A stretch of 30,531 bases of DNA from an uncultured Bacilli bacterium (GTDB lineage Bacteria; Bacillota_I; Bacilli_A; RF39; UBA660): assembly GCA_944329545.1 (NCBI GenBank), contig CALVIK010000010.1:1-30531 (forward strand), in the 5' to 3' direction. Of the stretch, positions 15,091-24,082 are shown in pieces; position 1 is the stretch's first letter, and every line of letters starts with the position of its first letter. The notes under the pieces were generated by a model. The model was not told the DNA's origin. It made no database searches and saw nothing but the letters and a program-made list of their open reading frames with translations. The position numbers and the translations under genes are program-made.

Positions 15091-16349
15091 TAATGTCTTC
15101 TGCCTCTTTTATAGCTACGACTAATCATATTACTTTCAAGTTGCTTATATGCTTCTAAAACAACACCAACGACGATAATTAATCCCGTACCACCAATTGA
15201 TACTGTGGTTGGTAATGATGACACAGCACTAAAGACATATGGCATACAAGCAATAAATGCTAAAAATAACGAACCAACAACCGTTATTCTAATTAAAACA
15301 CGGTTAACATAATTAACAGTTTCTTCTCCTGGTCTAACACCAGGAATATAACCACCATTTTTATTTAAGTTTTCAGCCATTTCTTTTGGTTTAATTTGAA
15401 CAAATGTATAAAAATATGAAAATAAGATAATAAATACAATAAATAAGATGATTCCCGTTACTGATGATAAGCTAAGCCACTTATTAACAAATAACATCCA
15501 ATCTTCATTCTTTGCAAATTGTGCAATTAATGCTGGCGCGGAAATTAAAGCTGAAGCAAAGATTACAGGAATAACGCCGGCAGAATTTAATCTAAATGGT
15601 AAATATGATTGTTTTCTACTAGTACCGTTATTGCTTTTATTAGCATATTGAATTGGTAATCTTCTTTCCGCAAGTTGTACATAAAGTACTCCTAAAATAA
15701 CACCAACATAAATTAAAACAAATAAAGTAAATGATATAACACCTAAGAAAGCACTTTGGGTAGTCGCTGTATCTACAAGACCACTCCAAGCTTCTGTAAA
15801 CATATATGGAACACTTGCTAAAATACCAGCCATAATAATCATTGAAACACCATTACCTAAACCTTTTGTAGTGATTTGATCACCAATCCAAAGTAAGAAT
15901 GCTGTTCCGGCAGTAAGGACTAATGACACTTCTAAATAATCCATTACTGTGCCATTTTCTAAAAAGGCAAATGAGAACATATAACCTTGAATAAAGGCTA
16001 AAGCAATACCAAGTATTCTTGTTATTTGATTTAATTTGTTTCTCCCCGTTGAACCTTGTTTAGAAAGTTCTGTAAAATAAGGAACAACGCCCATTTGTAA
16101 AAGGGACATAATAATTGATGCCGTGATATAAGGCATAACCCCTAGAGCAAAAATTGAGAAGTTTTGCATTGCGCCACCACCCATAAGGTTTAAAAGCTCT
16201 AAAAATCCCATATCAAGGCCTCGATCAACACCAGGAACGGTTATTGCTGTTCCTATTTTAAATATAAATAAAGCAAAGAATGTAAAATATATTTTCTTTC
16301 GTAAATCTTTATTTTCCGGGCTAAATAATTGCTTTACTTTTGAAAACAA
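15090..16349 (-). CDS. secY: Preprotein translocase subunit SecY
   Basis: A 419-residue membrane protein, the channel of the Sec export system. About ten hydrophobic segments are visible. GTAITVPGVDRG in the first periplasmic part, GLGNGVSMII and the RPGEETVNYVNRVL segment are typical. The only sensible start is TTG at 16347-16349, directly after the rplO stop codon, with AGGTGATC just upstream. Confidence 0.96.
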   Translation of the reverse strand: MFSKVKQLFSPENKDLRKKIYFTFFALFIFKIGTAITVPGVDRGLDMGFLELLNLMGGGAMQNFSIFALGVMPYITASIIMSLLQMGVVPYFTELSKQGSTGRNKLNQITRILGIALAFIQGYMFSFAFLENGTVMDYLEVSLVLTAGTAFLLWIGDQITTKGLGNGVSMIIMAGILASVPYMFTEAWSGLVDTATTQSAFLGVISFTLFVLIYVGVILGVLYVQLAERRLPIQYANKSNNGTSRKQSYLPFRLNSAGVIPVIFASALISAPALIAQFAKNEDWMLFVNKWLSLSSVTGIILFIVFIILFSYFYTFVQIKPKEMAENLNKNGGYIPGVRPGEETVNYVNRVLIRITVVGSLFLAFIACMPYVFSAVSSLPTTVSIGGTGLIIVVGVVLEAYKQLESNMISRSYKRGRRH

Positions 16350-16793
16350 CTAGATCACCTCGGCTTTTCCACCTGTTTTTTCAATTGCTTCTTTTGCTGT
16401 TTGTGAAAACTTATGTGCTTTTACTGTTAATTTTTTTTCTAATTTACCATTTCCAAGTACCTTAATGCCATCTAAACTATTTTTTACTAATCCCATGTTT
16501 TTTAAGATTTCTGGTGTTACTTCTGCACCATCTTCAAATTTATTTAAATCATCTAAGTTAATAACTGCATATACTTTTTTGAAGCGAGCATTAGTAAAGC
16601 CTCTTTTCGGAATTCTTCTGAATAATGGAGTTTGCCCACCTTCAAAACCAATTCTAACGCCGCCACCACTTCTTGAATTTTGACCATTTTCACCACGACC
16701 AGCAGTTTTTCCGATACCGCTTCCTGGTCCACGGCCTACTCTTTTACGATTTTTTGTAGCACCTTCAGCAGGTTTTATTGTATGTAATTTCAT
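16350..16793 (-). CDS. rplO: 50S ribosomal protein L15
   Basis: A 147-residue large-subunit assembly protein. MKLHTIKPAEGATKNRKRVGRG and the Gly-rich GPGSGIGKTAGRGENGQ are typical. Its ATG overlaps the rpsE stop by one base (TAATG). An rpmD gene normally lies between rpsE and rplO; this overlap leaves no room for one. Confidence 0.96.
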   Translation of the reverse strand: MKLHTIKPAEGATKNRKRVGRGPGSGIGKTAGRGENGQNSRSGGGVRIGFEGGQTPLFRRIPKRGFTNARFKKVYAVINLDDLNKFEDGAEVTPEILKNMGLVKNSLDGIKVLGNGKLEKKLTVKAHKFSQTAKEAIEKTGGKAEVI

Positions 16794-17308
16794 TATAAAA
16801 TCTCCTCTACTTTTTTACCACGCAAAGCCGCTATTTCTTCAGCTGTTCTTTGTTGTTTTAAAGCTTCTAAAGTGGCTCTTGCAATATTAACTTTATTGTT
16901 TGATCCTAATGATTTAGATAAAATGTCTTTAATTCCAGCAAGTTCTAAAACACTTCTAACTGGACCTCCAGCTTTAACACCAGTACCTTTAGATGCTGGT
17001 TTTAGCATAACTTTACTAGCACCATATCTTCCGGTAGCTTCATGGGGAATAGTATTTTCATTAACAATAGCTACTTTTTGAATGTTTTTTGTCGCTGCTG
17101 CGACTGCTTTTTTGATAGCATCTGGAACTTCGGCAGCTTTTCCTGAACCGATTCCAACTTTACCTTTTCTATCACCAACAACTACTGTTGCTGCAAAGCG
17201 TAATTGTCGCCCACCTTTTGTTACTTTTGTAACGCGGCCAATATTAATAACTTCTTCGTCATATAATTTTGGGCGTTTTTCACGCGGTTCTCTTCTGCGT
17301 TTTTCCAT
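16793..17308 (-). CDS. rpsE: 30S ribosomal protein S5
   Basis: A 171-residue small-subunit protein involved in decoding accuracy. VTKVTKGGRQLRFAA and GDRKGKVGIGSGKAAEVP are hallmarks. AAAGGAGGTG precedes the ATG. It is followed directly by rplO. Confidence 0.97.
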   Translation of the reverse strand: MEKRRREPREKRPKLYDEEVINIGRVTKVTKGGRQLRFAATVVVGDRKGKVGIGSGKAAEVPDAIKKAVAAATKNIQKVAIVNENTIPHEATGRYGASKVMLKPASKGTGVKAGGPVRSVLELAGIKDILSKSLGSNNKVNIARATLEALKQQRTAEEIAALRGKKVEEIL

Positions 17309-17321
17309 CGCGCACCTCCTT

Positions 17322-17684
17322 TTAGAATTCTAAACCATTTTCGCGAGCAGCTTCGGCTAAAGCTTTAACGCGGCCATGATATAAGTATCCGCCTCTATCG
17401 AATACAACTTTTGTTATTTTTGCTTTTTTAGCTCTAATAGCTATTAATTCTCCAACTTTACGAGCTGCCTCTACATTTCCACCATTTTCTAGTTTCAATT
17501 CTTTATCAATTGAAGAAGCACTTACTAAAGTCTTTCCTGCACTATCGTCAATGATTTGTGCGAAGATGTTGCTATTAGATCTAAAGACATTAAGTCTAGG
17601 AACATCTTTTGTGCCAAAAACTTTACTGCGCACTCTAGCATGTCTAGCTTGCCTTACATCATTACGATTTACTTTTTTTATCAT
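17322..17684 (-). CDS. rplR: 50S ribosomal protein L18
   Basis: A 120-residue protein that binds 5S rRNA with L5. RHARVRSKVFGTKDVPRLNVFRS and FDRGGYLYHGRVKALAEAARENGL are diagnostic. It sits between rplF and rpsE as expected, with AAAGGAGAAG before the ATG. Confidence 0.97.
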   Translation of the reverse strand: MIKKVNRNDVRQARHARVRSKVFGTKDVPRLNVFRSNSNIFAQIIDDSAGKTLVSASSIDKELKLENGGNVEAARKVGELIAIRAKKAKITKVVFDRGGYLYHGRVKALAEAARENGLEF

Positions 17685-17708
17685 AATATCTTCTCCTTTT
17701 AGTTTTTA

Positions 17709-18239
17709 TTAAGCAGCTTTTTTACCAACTTTACGGATAATGTGTTCATCTTTATAACGAATACCTTTTCCTTTGTATGGTTCTGGTTTTCTAATTTTTC
17801 TAACATTTGCCGCAAACTCACCAACTAAACATTTATCAATTCCTTTAATAGTAATTTCTGTATTACTAGGATTTTCTACTGTAATACCTTCAGGAATTTC
17901 AACATTTACAGGATGAGAATAACCAGCAGTTACAACTAGTGTCTTACCTTTAACTGCAAAACGATAACCAACACCAACAGTTTCTAATTGTTTTTCAAAA
18001 CCTTTAGTTACACCAATAATCATATTAGCAATATTAGCGTTAGCTGTTCCATGAAAACTTTTATAAGCATCACTAGTTCTTTCTAATTTTAATTCATTAC
18101 CTTCTTCTTTTACAGTAATGTGGCTATTGATTTCAGTAGAAAGTTCACCTTTTGGTCCTTTAACTGTCACAATATTACCATTAGTAGTTACTGTAACGCC
18201 TTCGGGTACTTTAAGAATTCTATTACCTATACGACTCAT
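17709..18239 (-). CDS. rplF: 50S ribosomal protein L6
   Basis: A 176-residue protein next to the factor-binding site. It begins MSRIGNRILKVPEGV and contains the C-terminal RKPEPYKGKGIRYKDE block. The start at 18239 follows AAAGGATAA; an upstream in-frame ATG inside rpsH was rejected. It contains the usual two repeated domains. Confidence 0.96.
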   Translation of the reverse strand: MSRIGNRILKVPEGVTVTTNGNIVTVKGPKGELSTEINSHITVKEEGNELKLERTSDAYKSFHGTANANIANMIIGVTKGFEKQLETVGVGYRFAVKGKTLVVTAGYSHPVNVEIPEGITVENPSNTEITIKGIDKCLVGEFAANVRKIRKPEPYKGKGIRYKDEHIIRKVGKKAA

Positions 18240-18255
18240 ATTTATCCTTTCCTTT

Positions 18256-18648
18256 CTACCAAATATAAGCAAGCACTTCGCCACCTAATGAATTAGCTTG
18301 GGCATCTTTGCCGGTCATAATTCCTTTAGATGTTGAAACAATTGCAATACCTAAACCGTTTAATACTTTAGGCATTTCACTAGCTTTTGCATAAACACGC
18401 AATCCTGGTTTAGAAATTCTTTTAAGACCAGTAATTACACGCTGTTTTTTATTAACATATTTTAAATTTAAAACAATAGTATTTTGAACTTCACCTTTTT
18501 TTACTTTATAATTTTCGATATACCCTTCTTCTTTTAAGACTCTTGCGATTTCTTCTTTAATTTTAGAAGCCGGAACTTCTACTGTTGTATATCTCATTTG
18601 ATTAGCATTACGAATTCTCGTAAGCATATCTGCGATTGGATCTGTCAT
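18256..18648 (-). CDS. rpsH: 30S ribosomal protein S8
   Basis: A 130-residue 16S rRNA-binding assembly protein. MTDPIADMLTRIRNA and the C-terminal STSKGIMTGKDAQ and GGEVLAYIW are diagnostic. GGGAGGA precedes the ATG. Confidence 0.97.
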   Translation of the reverse strand: MTDPIADMLTRIRNANQMRYTTVEVPASKIKEEIARVLKEEGYIENYKVKKGEVQNTIVLNLKYVNKKQRVITGLKRISKPGLRVYAKASEMPKVLNGLGIAIVSTSKGIMTGKDAQANSLGGEVLAYIW

Positions 18649-18663
18649 ATATATCCTCCCTTC

Positions 18664-18849
18664 TTACCAGCTTGATTTTTTAACCCCTGGTATTTGTCCT
18701 TTATAAGCTAATTCTCTAAAGCAAATACGGCAAATCCCATATTTTTTAAGTACTGAGTGGGGTCTACCACAAATACTACAACGAGTATAAGCGCGTACTT
18801 TATATTTAGGTTTACGATTAGCTTTTACAATCATACTCTTTTTAGCCAT
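18664..18849 (-). CDS. rpsZ: 30S ribosomal protein S14, zinc-binding type Z
   Basis: A 61-residue protein of the small-subunit head. Cys-x2-Cys (CSICGRP) and a second Cys-x2-Cys (CRICFRE) form the zinc site, marking the short type Z form common in Gram-positives rather than the long zinc-free form. AGGAGGAAAT precedes the ATG. Confidence 0.96.
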   Translation of the reverse strand: MAKKSMIVKANRKPKYKVRAYTRCSICGRPHSVLKKYGICRICFRELAYKGQIPGVKKSSW

Positions 18850-18866
18850 AATTTCCTCCTATTTTG

Positions 18867-19406
18867 TTATTTTTTAAATGGCATACCGAAACCTTTTAAT
18901 AAATCTAATGCTTCTGCGTTAGTTTTAGCGGTTGTAACAAAAACGATATCCATGCCACGAACTTTTACAACATTATCATAGTCTATTTCTGAGAAAATCA
19001 ATTGTTCTGTTAGGCCTAATGTATAATTTCCTCTTCCGTCAAATGATTTAGGACTGATGCCTCTAAAATCACGAACTCTTGGAAGTGTAATACTAATTAA
19101 TTTGTCTAAAAAGTTATACATTGCTTCACCGCGTAAAGTAACTTTGCACCCAATTGCTTGACCTGCACGAACTTTAAAACCGGCTATCGCTTTTTTAGCC
19201 TTTGTAACTACTGGCTTTTGTCCTGTAATAATTTTTAAATCATTAACTGCAGCTTCTAGGAATTTACTATTACCAGTAGCATCGCCAACTCCCATATTAA
19301 CAACAATTTTGTCTAATTTTGGAGCTTCCATAATATTTTTATAATTGTATTTTTCTCTTAAACTAGGTACGATTTCTTTATTATATTTTTCTTGTAGGCG
19401 GTTCAT
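18867..19406 (-). CDS. rplE: 50S ribosomal protein L5
   Basis: A 179-residue 5S rRNA-binding protein. MEAPKLDKIVVNMGVGDA, GQKPVVTKAKKAIAGFKVR and the RDFRGISPKSFDGRGNY segment are diagnostic. AAAGGAGGG precedes the ATG. It lies between rplX and rpsZ. Confidence 0.97.
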   Translation of the reverse strand: MNRLQEKYNKEIVPSLREKYNYKNIMEAPKLDKIVVNMGVGDATGNSKFLEAAVNDLKIITGQKPVVTKAKKAIAGFKVRAGQAIGCKVTLRGEAMYNFLDKLISITLPRVRDFRGISPKSFDGRGNYTLGLTEQLIFSEIDYDNVVKVRGMDIVFVTTAKTNAEALDLLKGFGMPFKK

Positions 19407-19426
19407 ATATACCCTCCTTTCAGGAT

Positions 19427-19735
19427 TTAATCAAGTTTTTCGTTAGATTTTTTAGAAACTCTAATTTTTTTACCATCTTTATTTGTAGTATGACCAATTC
19501 TGGTACCTTTTTTGGTTTTTGAATCGACAATCATTACATTAGAAGCGTGAAGTGGAGCTTCCATTTCTATAATGCTTCCTGCTTCATTACCAGTTGGTTT
19601 TAAATGTTTTTTTACTTTATTAACACCTTCAACAACTACTTTGTTTTCCGCTTTTAAAGTTTTGATTATTTTACCTTCACTACCTTTATCTTTACCAGCA
19701 ATGACAACTACTTTATCTCCAACTTTTAATTTCAT
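19427..19735 (-). CDS. rplX: 50S ribosomal protein L24
   Basis: A 102-residue assembly-initiating protein. The KOW motif KVGDKVVVIAGKDKGSEGKI is near the N-terminus. NKVKKHLKPTGNEAGSI follows. AGGAATAATATG gives the start. Confidence 0.96.
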   Translation of the reverse strand: MKLKVGDKVVVIAGKDKGSEGKIIKTLKAENKVVVEGVNKVKKHLKPTGNEAGSIIEMEAPLHASNVMIVDSKTKKGTRIGHTTNKDGKKIRVSKKSNEKLD

Positions 19736-19749
19736 ATTATTCCTCCAAA

Positions 19750-20118
19750 CTATAACACTTCTTTAGCAAGTGATACAATTTTCATAAAATCTTTATCACG
19801 CAGTTCACGCGCTACTGGTCCGAATACGCGTGTTCCAACTGGGCTCTTATCGTCTTTGATAATAATACAAGCATTATCGTCAAATCTAATATAAGAGCCA
19901 TCTTTTCTTCTTAGACCAGATTTAGTTCTAACAACAACCGCTTTAACAACTTGGCCTTCTTTAACAGAGCCATTTGGTGTTGCTTTTTTAACGGTTCCTA
20001 CTACAATATCTCCAATATTGCCAGTTTTAACTTTGCTGCCACCTAATACTCTAATAACTAAAAGGTCACGAGCACCAGTATTGTCAGCTACTTTTAAACG
20101 GCTTTCTTGCTGAATCAT
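19750..20118 (-). CDS. rplN: 50S ribosomal protein L14
   Basis: A 122-residue protein at the subunit interface. MIQQESRLKVADNTGA and VFGPVARELRDKDFMKIVSLA are diagnostic. AAGGAGGATTA lies before the ATG. Confidence 0.97.
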   Translation of the reverse strand: MIQQESRLKVADNTGARDLLVIRVLGGSKVKTGNIGDIVVGTVKKATPNGSVKEGQVVKAVVVRTKSGLRRKDGSYIRFDDNACIIIKDDKSPVGTRVFGPVARELRDKDFMKIVSLAKEVL

Positions 20119-20140
20119 AAATAATCCTCCTTCTAGCTAG

Positions 20141-20398
20141 TTATAAAATAACTGCTTTTTCTACTATTTCTACTAAACGATAATGCTTAGTTTTGGAAAG
20201 CGGTCTTGTTTCAGCTATTCTTACTGTATCACCAACACCAGCTTCATTTTTTTCATCATGAGCAGCATATTTTTTAGAGTATTTTACTCTTTTGCCATAT
20301 TTTTTATCTTTTCTGTAAGTTTCGACTAAAACGCTTATCGTTTTATCAGCGCCAGCACTAACAACTTTTCCAACTAATTCTTGTTTTTTATTTTCCAT
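20141..20398 (-). CDS. rpsQ: 30S ribosomal protein S17
   Basis: An 85-residue OB-fold protein that binds 16S rRNA early in assembly. The GKVVSAGADKTISVLVE block and RPLSKTKHYRLVEIVEKA near the end are typical. AGGAGGAA precedes the ATG. Confidence 0.96.
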   Translation of the reverse strand: MENKKQELVGKVVSAGADKTISVLVETYRKDKKYGKRVKYSKKYAAHDEKNEAGVGDTVRIAETRPLSKTKHYRLVEIVEKAVIL

Positions 20399-20406
20399 AT
20401 TTCCTC

Positions 20407-20601
20407 CTAGCCTTGTAATTCGCGTTCACGCAAAATTGTTTTAATGCGCGCAACTGCCTTTCTAAGTTCTTTTATCCGCGCTGGTTTTTCAAGACTACCA
20501 GTAGCTTGGCTAAAGCGTAAGTTAAACAACTCTTCTTTATATTCATCAATTTTAGCTAATAATTCTTCATTAGATAATTCTCTAAGTTCTTTACTTGTCA
20601 C
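20407..20601 (-). CDS. rpmC: 50S ribosomal protein L29
   Basis: A 64-residue helical hairpin protein near the tunnel exit, part of the docking site for SRP and trigger factor. KELRELSNEELLAKIDEYKEE and LFNLRFSQATGSLE are hallmarks. The start is GTG (20599-20601) with TGAGGTAA upstream, and it overlaps the rplP stop by 11 bases. Confidence 0.95.
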   Translation of the reverse strand: MTSKELRELSNEELLAKIDEYKEELFNLRFSQATGSLEKPARIKELRKAVARIKTILRERELQG

Positions 20602-21022
20602 TTACCTCACCACTTTCTTTTTTTACAAATTTACATTTAATTGGAAGTTTATGCATTGCTAAGCGTAATGCTTCTCTGGCAACCTCTTCACTTACACCAG
20701 CTATTTCAAACATGATTTTTCCGCGTTTTACAACAGCAACCCATTCTTCAGGATTACCTTTACCTTTACCTTGACGAGTTTCAAGCGGTTTTTTCGTTAA
20801 TGATAGGTGTGGGAAAATGTTTATCCATACTTTACCACCACGCTTCATATAACGAGTCATTGCCACTCTGGCTGCTTCAATTTGTCTTTGAGTTATCCAA
20901 GCACCTTCTAATGCTTGAAGTCCATAGTCACCAAAATGAAGTTCTCTATTTCCACGAGCTTCTCCTTCGTATCTTAAACGGTGTGGTCGACGATATTTAG
21001 TTCTTTTTGGTATTACGGCCAT
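20591..21022 (-). CDS. rplP: 50S ribosomal protein L16
   Basis: A 143-residue protein of the A-site region and central protuberance. MAVIPKRTKYRRPHR, the KVWINIFPHLSLTKKPLETRQGKGKG segment and the MFEIAG block are diagnostic. The ATG overlaps the end of rpsC by 26 bases. Confidence 0.97.
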   Translation of the reverse strand: MAVIPKRTKYRRPHRLRYEGEARGNRELHFGDYGLQALEGAWITQRQIEAARVAMTRYMKRGGKVWINIFPHLSLTKKPLETRQGKGKGNPEEWVAVVKRGKIMFEIAGVSEEVAREALRLAMHKLPIKCKFVKKESGEVSDK

Positions 21023-21677
21023 TACTATCGCCTCCCTTGTTTTTCTTTTCCGGAAGAATTTCTCCCTTATAAATCCATACTTTTACGCCAATTTTACCAT
21101 AAGTAGTATTCGCTTCTTTAATCGCATAATCAATATCAGCTCTTAAAGTATGAAGTGGAACTGTTCCTTCAGTATAACTTTCAGTTCTAGCCATTTCGAC
21201 ACCGTTTAATCGTCCTGATACTTGAGTTTTTATTCCTTTAGCTCCTGATTTCATAACATTTCTAATTGCTTTCTTTTGTGCAATTCTAAACGAAACTCTA
21301 TTTTCGATTTGATGAGCGATACTTTCAGCCACTAACGCGGCATCTAAATTTGGTTTTTTAATTTCTTTAATTGAAATATGAATATCGCCATCATCTATTT
21401 TTGCAAGTTCTTTTTTTAGTTTTTCAATTTCATCGCCACCATGACCGATTACAACACCAGGTTTAGCGGTATTAATAATGATTTCTGTCTTGCCGGCTAC
21501 TCTTTCAATAAGAATATTTGAAACTGCTGCGCCACTTAATCTTTTTTCTAGGAATCTACGAATTTCATAATCGCTTTTTAAATATTTTGCTAAATCTTTT
21601 TTATTAGCATACCAATTTGATTCCCAGGTTTTATTAATTCCGATTCTAAGACCGACCGGACTAACTTTTTGACCCAT
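20997..21677 (-). CDS. rpsC: 30S ribosomal protein S3
   Basis: A 226-residue protein at the mRNA entry channel. MGQKVSPVGLRIGINKTW begins it, the KH domain carries VVIGHGGDEIEKL, and a second domain contains SGRLNGVEMARTE. A basic, Asn-rich tail closes it. It overlaps rplP by 26 bases. Confidence 0.97.
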   Translation of the reverse strand: MGQKVSPVGLRIGINKTWESNWYANKKDLAKYLKSDYEIRRFLEKRLSGAAVSNILIERVAGKTEIIINTAKPGVVIGHGGDEIEKLKKELAKIDDGDIHISIKEIKKPNLDAALVAESIAHQIENRVSFRIAQKKAIRNVMKSGAKGIKTQVSGRLNGVEMARTESYTEGTVPLHTLRADIDYAIKEANTTYGKIGVKVWIYKGEILPEKKNKGGDSNGRNTKKN

Positions 21678-21695
21678 CAGCTTTTCCTCCTTTAC

Positions 21696-22031
21696 TTAAT
21701 TTTTCTCACTAACAACAACTGTGATATGACTAGATCTTTTTAAAATTGGATTTACTCTTCCTTTTGATCCAGCCTTCATTCTTTTTAATGTTCTTCCTTC
21801 GTTTATATAAGCTTCTTTAACATAAAGATTTTCTTTATCAAGTTCTAAATTGTTTTCAGCATTAGCAACTGCTGAAGTTAAAACTTTTCGAATTGCTCGA
21901 GCGGCTTCTTTATTTAAATTAGCTAAAATATTATCGGCTTCGCTTACGCTTTTTCCGCGTATTAAATCGATAACCAAGCGAGATTTTTTAGGGGCAATTC
22001 TAACACCCTTTGCTATTGCTCTAGCTTCCAT
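21696..22031 (-). CDS. rplV: 50S ribosomal protein L22
   Basis: A 111-residue protein whose beta-hairpin lines the exit tunnel. RIAPKKSRLVIDLIRGKSV and the hairpin segment with RTLKRMKAGSKGRVNPI, then SSHITVVVSE, are typical. AAAGGAGACAG precedes the ATG. Confidence 0.97.
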   Translation of the reverse strand: MEARAIAKGVRIAPKKSRLVIDLIRGKSVSEADNILANLNKEAARAIRKVLTSAVANAENNLELDKENLYVKEAYINEGRTLKRMKAGSKGRVNPILKRSSHITVVVSEKN

Positions 22032-22049
22032 ATTCTGTCTCCTTTCCGG

Positions 22050-22322
22050 TTATTTTTTCTTTTTATCATCGCCGTGTCCGCCAAACTTACGAGTAGCAGC
22101 GAACTCTCCTAACTTATGTCCAACCATATCTTCTGTTACATAAACAGGAATAAATTCTTTACCATTATGAACAGCAAATGTGTGTCCAATAAAATCAGGA
22201 TAAATTGTAGAACGGCGTGACCAAGTTTTTATTACTTCTTTTTTACCATTTTCATTCATTTCTTTGACCTTTTTTAAAAGTCTATCAAAGACATAAGGTC
22301 CTTTTTTTAAACTTCTAGCCAT
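22050..22322 (-). CDS. rpsS: 30S ribosomal protein S19
   Basis: A 90-residue head protein forming a pair with S13. MARSLKKGPYVFDRLL, TWSRRSTIYPDFIGHTFAVHN and KLGEFAATRKFGGH are diagnostic. It ends in a run of lysines. Confidence 0.97.
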   Translation of the reverse strand: MARSLKKGPYVFDRLLKKVKEMNENGKKEVIKTWSRRSTIYPDFIGHTFAVHNGKEFIPVYVTEDMVGHKLGEFAATRKFGGHGDDKKKK

Positions 22323-22339
22323 TTATAAACCATCCTTTC

Positions 22340-23167
22340 TTATTTTCTGCGGCGAACAATTAATTTGTTTGAAGCCTTTTTCTTATTACGCGTTTTATAT
22401 CCAAGAGCCGGTTTACCCCAAGGAGTAACTGGACCCTTACGACCGATTGGCGCGCGTCCTTCACCACCACCATGTGGGTGATCGTTAGGGTTCATAACAG
22501 AACCACGAACTGTTGGGCGAATACCCAAATGTCTTTTACGACCAGCTTTTCCTAAATTTACTAAGTTATAATCAGCATTACCAACTTCACCAATAGTAGC
22601 ACGGCAAACGCTTAAAACTTTTCTTACTTCACCACTATTTAAACGAAGTAAAGTATATTTTCCTTCATGGCCAAGAATTTGTACGCTTGTTCCAGCACTT
22701 CTTGCCATTTGACCACCTTTGCCAGGTTTTAATTCAATATTGTGTACTAATGTACCTTCAGGAATATTTCCAAGTGGCAAACTATTACCAACTTTAATAT
22801 CAGCGTGTTCACCACTTTCAATTTTCATTCCTACTTTTAAGCCTTTAGGGGCGATTATATATCTTTTTTCGCCATCGGCATAATTAATTAAAGCAATGTT
22901 AGCACTTCTATTTGGATCGTACTCAATACTAGCAACAGTACCAATAACACCGTCTTTATTTCTTTTAAAATCAATAATACGATATTTTCTTTTGGCTCCG
23001 CCACCATGATGTCTTACAGTTATTTTTCCTTGATTGTTACGACCACCTGATTTTTTAACTGTTACAACTAATGATTTTTCCGGAGTTTTTTTAGTAATTT
23101 CTTCATTTACTAAAGTTGTCATTCCTCTACGGCCATTAGTTATTGGTTTATATGATTTTATAGCCAT
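22340..23167 (-). CDS. rplB: 50S ribosomal protein L2
   Basis: A 275-residue protein near the peptidyl transferase centre, the usual length. KITVRHHGGGAKRKYR, the VRGSVMNPNDHPHGGGEGRA segment with its conserved His, and GYKTRNKKKASNKLIVRRR are diagnostic. AGGAGGAATAG precedes the ATG. Confidence 0.98.
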   Translation of the reverse strand: MAIKSYKPITNGRRGMTTLVNEEITKKTPEKSLVVTVKKSGGRNNQGKITVRHHGGGAKRKYRIIDFKRNKDGVIGTVASIEYDPNRSANIALINYADGEKRYIIAPKGLKVGMKIESGEHADIKVGNSLPLGNIPEGTLVHNIELKPGKGGQMARSAGTSVQILGHEGKYTLLRLNSGEVRKVLSVCRATIGEVGNADYNLVNLGKAGRKRHLGIRPTVRGSVMNPNDHPHGGGEGRAPIGRKGPVTPWGKPALGYKTRNKKKASNKLIVRRRK

Positions 23168-23185
23168 ACTATTCCTCCTATCAGA

Positions 23186-23458
23186 TTAAAGTTCGATTGA
23201 ACTTCCTTCTTTTAATTTAACAATTGCTTTTTTTACTTTATTTGTTTTACCAGCATAACGGCCCACTCTTCTTGTTTTAGGTTTTGTATTAATAGTATTA
23301 ACACTTTCTACTTTAACATCGAAGATGTTTTCCACTGCTTGTTTAATTTGTGTTTTATTAGCACGAATATCAACACTAAAAGTGATAACATTGTTTTTTG
23401 CTAAATCAGAAGATTTTTCTGTAACGATTGGCGCTTTAATAATATCACGGTAATTCAT
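23186..23458 (-). CDS. rplW: 50S ribosomal protein L23
   Basis: A 90-residue tunnel-exit protein that docks trigger factor and SRP. IIKAPIVTEKS and the KTQIKQAVENIFDVKVESVNT segment are typical. The ATG overlaps the rplD stop by one base (TAATG), giving coupled translation. Confidence 0.96.
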   Translation of the reverse strand: MNYRDIIKAPIVTEKSSDLAKNNVITFSVDIRANKTQIKQAVENIFDVKVESVNTINTKPKTRRVGRYAGKTNKVKKAIVKLKEGSSIEL

Positions 23459-24081
23459 TAACCAAGCACCTCCTCTACTGCTTTAATAGCGTCTGTTGTA
23501 ATTACTAAAGTATCAGCAGCAATTACATCTAAAACGCTGATTTCGTTAGTTCCAAGTAATACCGTATTCGGAATATTACGCGAAGCTAAGATAACATTGT
23601 CATCAAGTTCGTTTGTAACGATTAAAATGTTTTTACTAGCTTTAATAGCAGCTAACACTTTTAACATTTCTTTTGTTTTATTGCTTTCTAATTTTAAATT
23701 ATCTAAAGCAATAATTTCTTTATTAATGTTTTTATAAGCTAAAGCTGATTTTAAAGCTAATACTCTTTCTTTTCTATTTTGTTTTTTATTATATTTTCTT
23801 GGATGTGGTCCAAATACAATCCCACCACCTGGGTAATGTGGCGCTCTTATAGAGCCTTGTCTTGCATGACCAGTTCCTTTTTGACGGTAAGGTTTTCTTC
23901 CGCCACCACTTACTTCACTACGGGTTTTTGTATCATGAGTTCCTTGTCTCCTAGAAGCCATTGCTAAAACGATAGCATCATATAATACAGCATCGTTTGG
24001 TGTAATGTCCCAAACATTTTTATTTAAAGTAATCTCACTTACTTTTTCACCTTTAATATTTAATACAGCTAATTTTCCCAT
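23458..24081 (-). CDS. rplD: 50S ribosomal protein L4
   Basis: A 207-residue protein with a long loop in the exit tunnel: RKPYRQKGTGHARQGSIRAP and the GGGIVFGPHPRKY block. MGKLAVLNIKGEK begins the protein. AGGTGA lies just before the ATG at 24081, while a GTG 9 bases upstream lacks a site. Confidence 0.96.
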   Translation of the reverse strand: MGKLAVLNIKGEKVSEITLNKNVWDITPNDAVLYDAIVLAMASRRQGTHDTKTRSEVSGGGRKPYRQKGTGHARQGSIRAPHYPGGGIVFGPHPRKYNKKQNRKERVLALKSALAYKNINKEIIALDNLKLESNKTKEMLKVLAAIKASKNILIVTNELDDNVILASRNIPNTVLLGTNEISVLDVIAADTLVITTDAIKAVEEVLG

Positions 24082-24082
24082 A

